A DNA stretch of 64,000 nt from positions 6,305,802 to 6,369,801 of the forward strand of contig NZ_CP160680.1 of NCBI RefSeq assembly GCF_040784935.1. Direction: 5' to 3'. The position numbers and the translations under genes were made by a program. This stretch comes from Lewinella sp. LCG006. GTDB taxonomy: Bacteria; Bacteroidota; Bacteroidia; Chitinophagales; Saprospiraceae. Numbering within the stretch: position 1 is the stretch's first letter; each line of letters starts with the position of its first letter. Below the pieces are notes generated by a model. The model was not told the DNA's origin. It ran no database searches and worked only from the letters and a program-made list of their open reading frames with translations. Positions 24,109-33,483 of the stretch are shown here, in pieces.

Positions 24109-25620
24109 TCAATCCAAATGATCGAGAAACACTTGCCAGAGTTTTTCTAGCGGCAAAGGCTCGAATTGTGATAATATTCCACGGTACGTAAAAGGCGTTT
24201 CAGTTAGGTTATCCAGGTATTTCTCGGTGTGACGCAATTCCTCCTTTTGATAACCAGCTTTACGAATCTGCAGCAGCAGTCGAATAAATTGGATAGGACG
24301 ATAATATTCATCTTTATGCAGATTGCGGTTGGCCATATTCTGCAATTGATTGATGAGTTCATCGCTTCGATTGTACTGCTTTTTTACGACCAAAAAGAAA
24401 ATTTGCATAATCAACATAAATAAGGTCAATATCTTTTGATCGGAACCGTAATGAAAATCTCTCTCGACAAATTTCTCTGGCTGGAAAGGCAACTGGCGCT
24501 TTGGAGCAATGATCCGTTTGGATAGTCCTCGACGTTGGAGAACAAAAAAGATAACTGCCTCAAAAAGTCTCCAACGTTCCCGCATATTTGCCTCCTGCTT
24601 AAGGAATTTTTTATTAGCTACGGTCTGATTGTAAATAGCTAAGGCTTGAATATGATGGTCCGTATGAAGCGCTAAAAGAAGGTAATACTCCATAAACGTA
24701 AACCAGGGTTTACTCCCTTCTGGAAACTGCTTGAGACATTTTTCTGCATTAATTTGCCCTTTTGTATAGTTTCCTAAATGAAGATATGCTGACATTTTTT
24801 TGGTGTAAAACTCAATCAGACGCTCCTCCTGGTAAAACTTTGGGTGATCGATGATGTAGTTCTCTGCTCGTTCACACACCTCAAGTAAGGCTTCGTATTC
24901 CCGATTCATTTCGTAGCGCATCGACCAAACCAAAAACATATTGTAAAAAATCAAAGGAGAATCATGGACTTCCGAAAGACTTAATAACATTGTACTATAA
25001 GTGTCAATGCGCTCCTCCAGGTCATTGTCTTTGTGTACGGGTTGATAATAATCCATCACTACCCGTTGGTACAACTCTTCCGAACGCATCTCGGCAGAAA
25101 GGATCAGGCTGTGTTCTTTTATCAGGTTATCGTAATACTCAAATTCCTTAGTATTACCGGTTAAGGCAGCATCCTCCCTTAGGATACGACTACAGTTGAC
25201 TATTATTTCAGAAATCCTAAACTTTAGTGCAGTTGTCAGGATACTTCGGGCCAGGCCCATGGCCGAGCTATGTGCATCATTATCCAAAAGAATTTTGACC
25301 AGGGTCCATTCTTTGTGGCAAGAAAAGTGGGCTCTATCGTAGTTCGAAGCCGAAGGTTTGTTGACGTCCAGAAAAAACAAAGTATTCAACAACCGCTTGC
25401 GGAAGCGCGATTTTAGCTGCCGATAACGGGCATCTTTAGGAGTGCAGCCGTAAAGTTTACTAGAAGCATCGCGGTCATTTTTGTAGAGACCTGAAGTAAG
25501 GTCCTCGTAAAACTCATTAAATTTGCTGCCCTTCCCGCGGAGTGAGTATTCGTCAAAAATCTCAATCTTCTTGACTTTCTTTTTAGTCACTACTCCGGCG
25601 ATTTCCAGGAGGTTTTTCAT
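24109..25620 (-). CDS. Large helical-repeat protein of unknown function
   Basis: About 503 residues, nearly all predicted helix, with TPR-like spacing of aromatic and alanine positions, for example in the stretch around 260-345. No signal peptide or membrane segment. The start is set at MKNLLEIAGVV; the longer frame adds 15 residues of atypical composition. A lysine-rich segment (TKKKVKKIEIFDEY) near the N-terminus is followed by GKGSKFNEFYEDLTSGLY. I do not recognise the family; it appears lineage-specific. Downstream lies cmk, 45 bases away. Confidence 0.7.
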   Translation of the reverse strand: MKNLLEIAGVVTKKKVKKIEIFDEYSLRGKGSKFNEFYEDLTSGLYKNDRDASSKLYGCTPKDARYRQLKSRFRKRLLNTLFFLDVNKPSASNYDRAHFSCHKEWTLVKILLDNDAHSSAMGLARSILTTALKFRISEIIVNCSRILREDAALTGNTKEFEYYDNLIKEHSLILSAEMRSEELYQRVVMDYYQPVHKDNDLEERIDTYSTMLLSLSEVHDSPLIFYNMFLVWSMRYEMNREYEALLEVCERAENYIIDHPKFYQEERLIEFYTKKMSAYLHLGNYTKGQINAEKCLKQFPEGSKPWFTFMEYYLLLALHTDHHIQALAIYNQTVANKKFLKQEANMRERWRLFEAVIFFVLQRRGLSKRIIAPKRQLPFQPEKFVERDFHYGSDQKILTLFMLIMQIFFLVVKKQYNRSDELINQLQNMANRNLHKDEYYRPIQFIRLLLQIRKAGYQKEELRHTEKYLDNLTETPFTYRGILSQFEPLPLEKLWQVFLDHLD

Positions 25621-25732
25621 TGTGTTGCTGTTTGGGTAAGTTTTCCAGGCAACCTTTTCTGACAAAAAGCTACCTTGTCACAAAATAACCAAATAATGGC
25701 ATAAAATGTAACAGGGTTTACTGCAAAAACAA

Positions 25733-25768
25733 AAAAAAGGTTTCACTCCGAAGAGTAAAACCTTTTTT
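25733..25768 (-). terminator. Rho-independent terminator with UUCG loop
   Basis: Read on the minus strand, an A-tract, a stem with one mismatch and a C(UUCG)G tetraloop are followed by an eight-base T-run. It lies 45 bases beyond the stop of the DUF2795-like gene and separates it from the helical-repeat gene. Confidence 0.85.
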
Positions 25769-25813
25769 ACTGCGATACAAGAGGGCATTATTAACTGCTC
25801 CTCCGTTTAAACA

Positions 25814-26035
25814 TTAATACTCATCTTCATTAAAGAGAAAGTCATCCTTACGAGGATAGTCTGGCCATACATCTTCGATGCTCTCATACATCTCTCCCTC
25901 ATCTTCCATTGACTGAAGATTTTCAATTACCTCAAGTGGAGACCCGGAACGAACAGCATAATCAATGAGTTCGTCCCTGGTAGCTGGCCAAGGTGCATCC
26001 TCTAAGTGAGAGGCTAATTCCAATGTCCAATACAT
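25814..26035 (-). CDS. DUF2795-like small acidic protein
   Basis: 73 residues, strongly acidic, resembling the short Bacteroidota DUF2795 proteins: opening MYWTLELASHLEDAPWPATRDELIDYA, with the 'L.dapWPatr.eLidya' pattern, then an acidic tail ending PRKDDFLFNEDEY. Function unknown. It is a single-gene unit closed by a strong UUCG terminator, which suggests abundant transcript. Confidence 0.82.
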   Translation of the reverse strand: MYWTLELASHLEDAPWPATRDELIDYAVRSGSPLEVIENLQSMEDEGEMYESIEDVWPDYPRKDDFLFNEDEY

Positions 26036-26211
26036 ACTTAGACAGTTTGTTCTGTTTACAAATTTCTGGAAAGGTTAATGCCCCTTTCATCAGGTTGGTA
26101 GAAAATATACCCTATACTCATCAGCTAAGGTGTTGCCTTAGCCTAAAATTCAGGCAAATGTAATAAACTGAACGGGTAAGTAATAATAGAAGTTCAACAA
26201 TCGTCAAAATA

Positions 26212-27477
26212 CTATTTTTCAAATCCCGTATATGATCCAAGAATTTCAAAGGTCTGGTTTTCGTAGCCGGGGGGGATCATCCCTATTTCCGAAGAATTTT
26301 GTGGCCCAGTAGGATCACAGAAAACATAAACCTGGCCTTCATAAGTAACCGCATCCCCTATTAATCCTGGGGCAGCAACAGCAATACTTAAGTGATCTTC
26401 GTAAGCTATGACGATCATTGGCAACTTAAGTAACGATTTAACCAGGGCATAAAACAAGGCCGAACGATCTTCGCAATCAGAAAAAGGATAAAAGAAAAGC
26501 TCATCGGCTACCATGGGTTTGTTTTCCCCAAAGACCTCTTTATCATCTTTATAAACGAAAGCTGAGCGTGTAAAGGCGACCAAGAACTCCAGCGACTCCC
26601 GCGGTGTCTTCCCCGCCAACAATTCTCTCAACTGCGGTACCAAGCTAGCTTGCAGCGCGTCAGACAGTGGCGCCTCCATATACCAATGCTCATCGACCAA
26701 GGGATAATGCTTAAGCAGTTGGGCCAAGCCAGGGTTGTAGCGAATATTAAGCTCCTGGGTTTGCCCACGGTATTGAAAAAAAACACTCCTCGGTTCACTT
26801 TCACGTAAAATATTGGGCCATGTGTCCAGCAAAAAAGAAAAGGCTCGTCCATTAGGTTGAGGTGCCTGGTCCAATAAATACATTGATCGCCCCATATTCT
26901 CGACGCGAACACCCGTCGAAACATTAGCATACTGACGATTACCATCCTGAATCAATGGAATCTCGTACAATATATCCGTGGTGTAGACATTGACGTGTAA
27001 GAACTTATCCCGGTAAGTCAACCGCACATCGTACCCACTTTTGGCCAGCAGAAAATAGGTGGAATACTCCACTATTGCTTCACCACTAGGCTTTTGGTAA
27101 ATGGCTTGTAGACCTTGTCGTATCAATTGAGCAAAAAGCCAGTCGTTTAATTGTAGTGCAGTCGCTTTTGCTTGTAAATCCGTCAACAAGGTTTGATAAG
27201 GGCGACGTTCAAATTCGCGAAAAAGCGACCTCAACGCCATCTCTTCCATACGAATTTGTCGGGTATAGACAAAGTCTGCAGGAACCAGCATCGTTATCTC
27301 CTGATCATAAAAATCAAAAGTCACCTGATTAGATGACATTGTTGCGTTCAGAGGGATATTCACTCCGATTAATAACCCCGCTAAAAGGATTAGATATTGC
27401 AAAGGAAAGGAGTAAAACATAGAAAGCGTACCTTTTTCATTAAGGTACGCTTTCCACCGAAGTTCTATTGTTCGCAT
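26212..27477 (-). CDS. Transglutaminase-like cysteine protein, exported
   Basis: About 421 residues. A hydrophobic segment (FPLQYLILLAGLLIGVNI, about 24-41) follows a 23-residue cytoplasmic start, so it is either a signal-anchor protein or begins at the later Met20. The C-terminal third has a transglutaminase-like triad: Cys in FSDCEDRSALF, His in YEDHLSIAV and Asp in VFCDPTGP. These folds act as peptidases or cross-linkers. It begins three bases after queA ends, so the two are probably co-transcribed. Confidence 0.75.
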   Translation of the reverse strand: MRTIELRWKAYLNEKGTLSMFYSFPLQYLILLAGLLIGVNIPLNATMSSNQVTFDFYDQEITMLVPADFVYTRQIRMEEMALRSLFREFERRPYQTLLTDLQAKATALQLNDWLFAQLIRQGLQAIYQKPSGEAIVEYSTYFLLAKSGYDVRLTYRDKFLHVNVYTTDILYEIPLIQDGNRQYANVSTGVRVENMGRSMYLLDQAPQPNGRAFSFLLDTWPNILRESEPRSVFFQYRGQTQELNIRYNPGLAQLLKHYPLVDEHWYMEAPLSDALQASLVPQLRELLAGKTPRESLEFLVAFTRSAFVYKDDKEVFGENKPMVADELFFYPFSDCEDRSALFYALVKSLLKLPMIVIAYEDHLSIAVAAPGLIGDAVTYEGQVYVFCDPTGPQNSSEIGMIPPGYENQTFEILGSYTGFEK

Positions 27478-27480
27478 TTG

Positions 27481-28545
27481 TTACAAAATCAACATCGCAT
27501 CACCATAAGAGAAGAAGCGATATTTCTCTTTGAGTGCTACCTGATAGGCATGCTTGATCAAATCAGGGCCTCCGAAGGCACTCACCATAATCAACAAGCT
27601 TGATTTAGGCAAGTGGAAGTTAGAGATCATTGAATTAGCGATCTTAAAATCGTGGGGAGGATAAATAAATTTATTGGTCCAACCTTCTGATGCTTTGAGC
27701 ATCTGCTCCGCAGAAACAGAGCTTTCAATAGCCCTCATAGAAGTCGTGCCAACTGCACAGATTTTCCGGTTATTGGCTTTGGCGTGGTTTACCTGCTCTA
27801 CTGCTTTCTCGGGAATTTTGTAATATTCTGCATCCATTTTATGCTTGGACAAGTCTTCTACGTCAATGCTCCGGAAGGTACCCAAGCCAATGTGTAAGGT
27901 AAGCTCGGCAAAGTCAACTCCTTTGATTTCGAAACGCTTCATCAATTCCCGGCTGAAGTGCAAGCCAGCAGTAGGTGCAGCGACTGCTCCTGTTTCTTTG
28001 GCAAAAACCGTCTGAAAACGTTCCTTGTCACTTTCCTCTGCTTCGCGATCAATACGTTTTGGCAAGGGAGTCGTACCCAAGTAATTGAGTTCAGCCCGAA
28101 ATTCTTCGTCTGGACCATCGTAGAGAAAACGGATGGTACGTCCACGAGAGGTGGTATTGTCTACTACTTCCGCTACCAAACGGTCATTATCATGCTCATC
28201 GCTGAAATAGAGCTTATTGCCTACCCGAATTTTACGAGCAGGATCTACCAACACATCCCAAAGGCGTGCTTCGGTATTGAGTTCTCGCAACAAAAAGACC
28301 TCGATCCGTGCGCCCGTCTTTTCCTTACGACCATACATGCGGGCAGGAAAAACCTTGGTGTTATTAAAAATAAGTACATCCTCTTCGTCAAAGTACTCCA
28401 AGGCGTCTTTGAAGACACGGTGCTCAATCTCCCCAGTTTCACGGTGAACAACCATCAAACGAGAATCATGCCGCTCTTTGGTCGGATACTTAGCAATAAG
28501 TGATTCGGGAAGATTATAATTAAACTGAGAAAGTTTGGTTCTCAT
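27481..28545 (-). CDS. queA: S-adenosylmethionine:tRNA ribosyltransferase-isomerase
   Basis: Transfers and isomerises the ribose of SAM onto 7-aminomethyl-deazaguanine in tRNA, giving epoxyqueuosine. 354 residues, the usual length. Recognised by [43 protein letters not shown], the [10 protein letters not shown] motif and the C-terminal LIMVSAFGG. Catalytic and substrate regions look intact. A TATTTTTG promoter candidate lies about 100 bases upstream. Other queuosine genes are not in the window. Confidence 0.96.
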   Translation of the reverse strand: MRTKLSQFNYNLPESLIAKYPTKERHDSRLMVVHRETGEIEHRVFKDALEYFDEEDVLIFNNTKVFPARMYGRKEKTGARIEVFLLRELNTEARLWDVLVDPARKIRVGNKLYFSDEHDNDRLVAEVVDNTTSRGRTIRFLYDGPDEEFRAELNYLGTTPLPKRIDREAEESDKERFQTVFAKETGAVAAPTAGLHFSRELMKRFEIKGVDFAELTLHIGLGTFRSIDVEDLSKHKMDAEYYKIPEKAVEQVNHAKANNRKICAVGTTSMRAIESSVSAEQMLKASEGWTNKFIYPPHDFKIANSMISNFHLPKSSLLIMVSAFGGPDLIKHAYQVALKEKYRFFSYGDAMLIL

Positions 28546-28648
28546 TTACATTTTTTTCAGAGGCTGATTAAGAGTTACCTGCAAACCACGGAGCTGCAAG
28601 ATAGAATTCCGGTAAACTCCCAATGTGCTCACTACTTAAATAAGAGCG

Positions 28649-28656
28649 CAAAAATA
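28649..28656 (-). promoter_or_regulatory. Promoter -7 element for queA
   Basis: On the minus strand TATTTTTG, with a TTTG 14 bases upstream (28671-28674), slightly closer than ideal. It implies a leader of about 95 nt. Confidence 0.4.
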
Positions 28657-28738
28657 GGAATTTATTTATCCAAATGGTAAGCTTAGACAAGCTAAATTTT
28701 AAATATCCTTATATTGAACCCCGCAAATCTTCACCTTC

Positions 28739-28762
28739 AACCAATTAACGGGTTATTTGGTT
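28739..28762. promoter_or_regulatory. Inverted repeat AACCAATTAAC / GTTATTTGGTT
   Basis: 11-bp arms with one mismatch and a two-base spacer, in the 342-base gap between queA and the MacB-type gene. The geometry suits a dimeric regulator. Nothing else in this gap is recognisable apart from the queA promoter. Confidence 0.35.
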
Positions 28763-28887
28763 CGAGGCCAAATCGGCGATTCAACGTAAATTAACCGGGA
28801 TTGGCAGATTATTCCTTTTTCTTCATCTAGAAAGTACGGTAGAATCAGCCTCGTTCACTAGCTTCGTGTACTCAACACCCGACGATC

Positions 28888-30135
28888 ATGCGTATCTTCT
28901 TCAAAATATTCACCGAAAGTATTCGGCAAGCCAGCCAGCAGCTAAGTGGTAATAAACTTCGTAGTTTCCTCTCGCTGTTGGGCATATCCATTGGTATTTT
29001 CTGTATCATCGGAGTACTTTCTGCGGTGGATTCGCTGGAAGATAATATTCGTGGCAGCATGGAGAAGCTAGGCAACGACGTGCTCTATATCCAGAAATGG
29101 CCCTGGGGAGACAACAGCAGCAATTGGTGGGACTTAATGAAGCGCCCAACGCCACGTTTTGACGAGTACGAGATCATCAACGATAAATCACAGTCGGCCT
29201 TGATGAGTACCTTTTTCCTGGGAGCAGGATCGCGTACCCTCAAATGGAAAAACAACAGTGTTGAGCGTTCTTTCTTGTGCGGGGTTACGCCTGAGTTTGT
29301 CTCCGTTTTCGGAATGGGCTTCCATCGCGGACGCTTCTTTTCGGCTTCAGAATCTCATTACGCTAGCAATAAGGTTGTCCTTGGTTATAAAGTCGCCGAA
29401 GAACTCTTTGGTTCTGTAGAGCCCGTGGGTAAATCCATCAAACTGCAAGGTGGAACCTACGAAGTTATCGGCGTATTGGAAAGCTCTGGAGATGAGTTGA
29501 TCAACCCTCTCGATTTTGACGAAGCAGTGATGGTCACTTACACCAAAGTGAGTCGCTTGGTCAACGTGAAGGGCAACAATAATGATTCTTTCATTGCCGT
29601 AAAAGCCCGCCCTGGCGTTAGTTTAGAAAAACTTAAAGGAGAACTGAGGGTTCTCGTAAGGTCACAAAGGCGTCAAAACCCAAGAGAGGAAGATTCCTTC
29701 GCTTTAAATGAGCTTACGGTAGTTTCTGCACAATTCGACTCCTTCTTCGGTGTTTTGAATCTTTTGGGTGGCGTAATTGGCTTTTTCTCCATTCTCGTAG
29801 GTGGTGTATCGGTTGCGAATATCATGTTTGTTTCTGTAAAAGAACGGACCAGCCAAATCGGGGTTAAAAAAGCGTTGGGAGCCAAACGGCACATCATCCT
29901 TTCGGAGTTCCTTATCGAAGCCATTATCCTCTGTCTACTCGGTGGCATCATGGGGCTTGGTCTGGTGTTTATCATCACCAAAATCTTAACAGCCGCCCTT
30001 GACTTCCCCATCTACATTGACTTCGGCAATGTGATGCTGGGTGCTGGCATGTCCATCATTATTGGTGTCGTAGCTGGTTTCATTCCTGCGCTGCAAGCAA
30101 GTAAACTTGATCCGGTAGAGGCGATGCGGCAGTAG
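28888..30135 (+). CDS. MacB/FtsX-type ABC transporter permease
   Basis: A 415-residue inner-membrane protein. One N-terminal helix (about 24-46, LLGISIGIFCIIGVLSAVDSL), a large periplasmic MacB_PCD domain (about 50-270), then three helices of the FtsX domain ending in LDPVEAMRQ, the typical C-terminal signature. Such proteins, with a separate ATPase, transmit force to the periplasm or extrude lipoproteins, peptides and drugs. No ABC ATPase gene adjoins it, so the partner must be elsewhere. It ends two bases from the stop of the convergent hybrid kinase. Confidence 0.9.
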   Translation: MRIFFKIFTESIRQASQQLSGNKLRSFLSLLGISIGIFCIIGVLSAVDSLEDNIRGSMEKLGNDVLYIQKWPWGDNSSNWWDLMKRPTPRFDEYEIINDKSQSALMSTFFLGAGSRTLKWKNNSVERSFLCGVTPEFVSVFGMGFHRGRFFSASESHYASNKVVLGYKVAEELFGSVEPVGKSIKLQGGTYEVIGVLESSGDELINPLDFDEAVMVTYTKVSRLVNVKGNNNDSFIAVKARPGVSLEKLKGELRVLVRSQRRQNPREEDSFALNELTVVSAQFDSFFGVLNLLGGVIGFFSILVGGVSVANIMFVSVKERTSQIGVKKALGAKRHIILSEFLIEAIILCLLGGIMGLGLVFIITKILTAALDFPIYIDFGNVMLGAGMSIIIGVVAGFIPALQASKLDPVEAMRQ

Positions 30136-30137
30136 AG

Positions 30138-33104
30138 CTATTCTGCTTTACCATTCGCTGATCTCCGATATTCACTGGGAGACACATCACAATACTGGTT
30201 GAAAGTTCTGGAAAAATAATTGGGATCAGTAAAACCAGTTTGGTAAGCAATTTCCGTGATTTGCAGTGTGGTTTCCCGCAATAAGCGTTTTGCTTTAGTA
30301 AGCCTGGCATCGCGGATGTATTGAGTGGGCGTCTGGCCCGTCAAGGCTTTCAGCTTACGATAAAACTGAGAGGAACTCAAAAACAAGGCTTCTGCCAGAA
30401 GGTTAGCAGAAAGCTGCTCATCGCTTAATCTTTCCCAGACAAACGTTTTTAACGTCGATAAAAACTGTTCATCCTGCTTACTTAAGCCAGGAGGAAAAGC
30501 TGGTTTCTTCTCTTCCGGCAAGGCTGAAGAAGAAGTTTGGTAGTAATGCTGTACCTGTTCTTTGAGTTTTTGCAGATTTTTCATCCTCAACAAAAGCTCT
30601 TCCCGGTTAAAAGGCTTTGTCAAATAAGCATCGGCACCATAAGTCAAGCCAGCAAGCTTGTTTTTTTCATCAGCTTTTGCGGTTAGGAGAATGATCGGGA
30701 TATGCGAAGTCCGCCGATCCGATTTCAAAAGCTGACAGAGTTCATAGCCATCGACGCCGGGCATCATCACATCGCTGATAATGATGTCTGGACAATTTTC
30801 AATGGCCAGATCAATTCCCGTCAAACCATCTTTGGCAAGGATTATTTCGTATGCTGAGCTAAGGATTTTCTCTAGATAAGTCGCTACATCCACATTGTCT
30901 TCAACGATGAGTAGTAAAGGTAGATCTTCCTTATCCGAGGCTACCACACTGGTATCACCCTTAGAAGAAGCTAATGGCGTTTCGGGGCTTGACTTCGATA
31001 CTTTTTCGGCAAGCTTAGTTCGGCTACTGCCTTCTTCCAGTGGCAACACTATGGTGAAACAACTCCCCTCTCCTTCCTTGCTGGTGACTGAAATTTCACC
31101 AGACATCAATGCAACCAACTGTTGGGTAAGCGTAAGTCCAACACCCGTTCCCAAAACCGAAGTATCGCTATTGGTTGCTCGAAAAAACGGATCAAATATC
31201 CCTTCAATTTCCTTTTCAGGAATACCTAGGCCTGTATCTATCACCCGAACTTCTAACCACGTTTGAGCATCTCGTTCATGGGTATCGACTTCTAGTTTCA
31301 CCACATCACCTTCCTTACTAAACTTAATAGCGTTTGATAAGAGGTTGTATACTATTTGTTGAAGTTTGAATTCATCAAAAGCTATTTCCAGTTGTTCCAC
31401 CGCAGAATGAAACCGCAGTTTCACCCCCTGGTCTTTGGCAAGAGAATAAAAAGATTCCGTGAGGTAGCTCAAATAGGCAATTACATCTTGTCTTGTTAAT
31501 ACCAGCTCAACGGCACCAGCTTCCAGTTTTGCCAATTCCAAAAGCTGATTGACCTGGCGATGAAGATGCGTACTGTTTCGGTCAATAAGGCCCAGGCTAC
31601 TCTCCCACTCTTCTTCCACCAAAGGTGATAATTCAACTGTTTTCAGGGCTGTCTGCAAATGATCCACCATTCCCATGATGACCGTCAAGGGCGTGCGCAA
31701 CTCATGAGTAATATGCGTATAAAACCACTCTTTAGCAGCATGCAACTCAGCCATCTGGGCAGATTCTTTTTCTTGTTGTTCCCTCAGCAGGGTCGCTTTT
31801 TCCAGCTCAAACTGCACTTTCTGCTTTTGCTGCTCAGATTCCCGTTGCCTAAATACCAACCCGAGCGAAAAAATCACCACTTCGATGATCGTCCCAATTT
31901 TATAAGCCAGGGTGGAAAACTCAATGGTCCTCATTCGATCAATCAAAGTCAACGAAATACCTAGCCCCATCGCAACAATGCCAGCCAGAATAAAATAGCG
32001 CTTGGAATCTTCGGTTTTCATCAACATCCACAAAAAGAAGCCCAACAGAAACAAAAAGCTGATCAAGTAAGTCATTCCTATGGCGTCGGCAATGTTGTAA
32101 TTAAAATTGGTGACTAGCATCACTACACCATCCGCTACTAAGAAAGCAAAAGCCAGGTGACTGAACCACCTGAAAAAACGATCCCAGGCCGGCATCAATA
32201 CATTGAGATCAAGGAAAGATCGAAGAAAGGCCAAGTAGCCGACCACAATGAAATACAAGCTCAATTTGAAAATGTATATCCACTGCGGATGATTGGGAAA
32301 GACGAGCCCCATTAACCAATCGGCCAATTCTCCACTATTATAAAGTGTAAAAATTGACAAGGCCAACAGGTAGAGGGAGTAATAAATAAACGCCTTGTCG
32401 CGCACTAGTAAAAACAAAAAGAGATTGTACACAAGGATCAGCAGCACAAAACCAAAAAACATCCCATTGAACAGCTTCTGGTTTTTCAAGTGATCAAAAA
32501 ATACCGCTGCGCTGGAAATTTTAAACGTATAGGTTGGCGATAGCTTTTTACGATCACAACGCAACCTGACATAAACATCTACCTCTTGCTGTATTGGAAG
32601 AAAAACTTTCGCATAATTCCCCTTGGAACTTGGTCTGAAAGTACGTTCTGACAAGGCCGCAAAAAAGCCGGTCTGCCCTCTTTGGGTATTGCCTTGCTCG
32701 TCAATCACTAAATAGAAAACATCCGTTAACAACAAGGGAAACTTGATGATCCACTCCACTTCTGAATAATCATCTGAAAGATCGTTTTTTACGCGAAAAT
32801 GGAACCAATAATTCCGCTCTGCTTCCAGAAAAGAAGCCGCTTCGGGCAGGGAAATAAAAGAAGTATGTTGTAGTGATTCGGGAGAATAATCATCCCCCAA
32901 CAGATCGGGAGCATAGGTAAGTGCTGATGTTGAAACCGAAATTTCCTGGCCATCCAACAAGCTAATCGTATTGGGAGAAGCCTCAAGAGGGGTATACACT
33001 AGCAGGAACATCCCCGTCAGTAGGAATATACAAAATCTTAACGGTTGTTGGCAGGCTCCTAACACCACCAACATCTGGGCTTCTCTTTTAACAACTGTGT
33101 GCAT
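30138..33104 (-). CDS. Hybrid two-component sensor, 7TMR-DISM / HisKA / REC / AraC
   Basis: A 988-residue one-protein signalling system. Order: signal segment, periplasmic 7TMR-DISM extracellular domain (about 60-200), seven membrane helices (about 210-410), coiled coil, HisKA with His467 in THELRTPL, HATPase (DTGLGIP, GTGVGLTLT), receiver with phospho-acceptor Asp778 in IIISDVMMPG, and a C-terminal AraC/XylS DNA-binding domain (YQTGFTDPNYFSRTF). It senses an extracytoplasmic signal and acts directly as transcription factor. Target genes cannot be deduced; the convergent MacB-type gene and the divergent photolyase gene are the nearest. Confidence 0.95.
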   Translation of the reverse strand: MHTVVKREAQMLVVLGACQQPLRFCIFLLTGMFLLVYTPLEASPNTISLLDGQEISVSTSALTYAPDLLGDDYSPESLQHTSFISLPEAASFLEAERNYWFHFRVKNDLSDDYSEVEWIIKFPLLLTDVFYLVIDEQGNTQRGQTGFFAALSERTFRPSSKGNYAKVFLPIQQEVDVYVRLRCDRKKLSPTYTFKISSAAVFFDHLKNQKLFNGMFFGFVLLILVYNLFLFLLVRDKAFIYYSLYLLALSIFTLYNSGELADWLMGLVFPNHPQWIYIFKLSLYFIVVGYLAFLRSFLDLNVLMPAWDRFFRWFSHLAFAFLVADGVVMLVTNFNYNIADAIGMTYLISFLFLLGFFLWMLMKTEDSKRYFILAGIVAMGLGISLTLIDRMRTIEFSTLAYKIGTIIEVVIFSLGLVFRQRESEQQKQKVQFELEKATLLREQQEKESAQMAELHAAKEWFYTHITHELRTPLTVIMGMVDHLQTALKTVELSPLVEEEWESSLGLIDRNSTHLHRQVNQLLELAKLEAGAVELVLTRQDVIAYLSYLTESFYSLAKDQGVKLRFHSAVEQLEIAFDEFKLQQIVYNLLSNAIKFSKEGDVVKLEVDTHERDAQTWLEVRVIDTGLGIPEKEIEGIFDPFFRATNSDTSVLGTGVGLTLTQQLVALMSGEISVTSKEGEGSCFTIVLPLEEGSSRTKLAEKVSKSSPETPLASSKGDTSVVASDKEDLPLLLIVEDNVDVATYLEKILSSAYEIILAKDGLTGIDLAIENCPDIIISDVMMPGVDGYELCQLLKSDRRTSHIPIILLTAKADEKNKLAGLTYGADAYLTKPFNREELLLRMKNLQKLKEQVQHYYQTSSSALPEEKKPAFPPGLSKQDEQFLSTLKTFVWERLSDEQLSANLLAEALFLSSSQFYRKLKALTGQTPTQYIRDARLTKAKRLLRETTLQITEIAYQTGFTDPNYFSRTFNQYCDVSPSEYRRSANGKAE

Positions 33105-33483
33105 TTTCTCTTACCCGAACTTATGCTTTTTGACAAGGTAAGGAAAATTCAGAAAGCAGTATTTTTATTAGTAAAAAAGGAAGGTGATCAGGACGCTACT
33201 TTTACAGCTGGTCTATAGTTAATGGTTGTACGTTATTCAACTGGTGCTAACATACTGGTGCTTTTGGCTGTCGTGATTGAACAGGTTTTAGGCGCCTGAC
33301 CACACTTCCTACGGGGGAATTTTTCATGCGGTATTTAGGTTACCTCTTTTGCTAAAGGTCTCAACTTCCTTCCGTTCCTACTAGCATTATTTCGTCAAAA
33401 AGCTGGACAAAATTGACAATCCCGCCCTTTTTCTAAAAACCTGATGACCGAAATACTGTTACACTGAAGCAAATAAGAATTGT
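33105..33483. other. Gene-free divergent gap between the sensor and the photolyase gene
   Basis: No reading frame or RNA gene is seen in 379 bases. The only pattern noted is a direct repeat CTGGTGCT (around 33241 and 33255). No exact TAnnTTTG was found near either start, so promoters here probably need an activator or another sigma factor. Confidence 0.45.
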
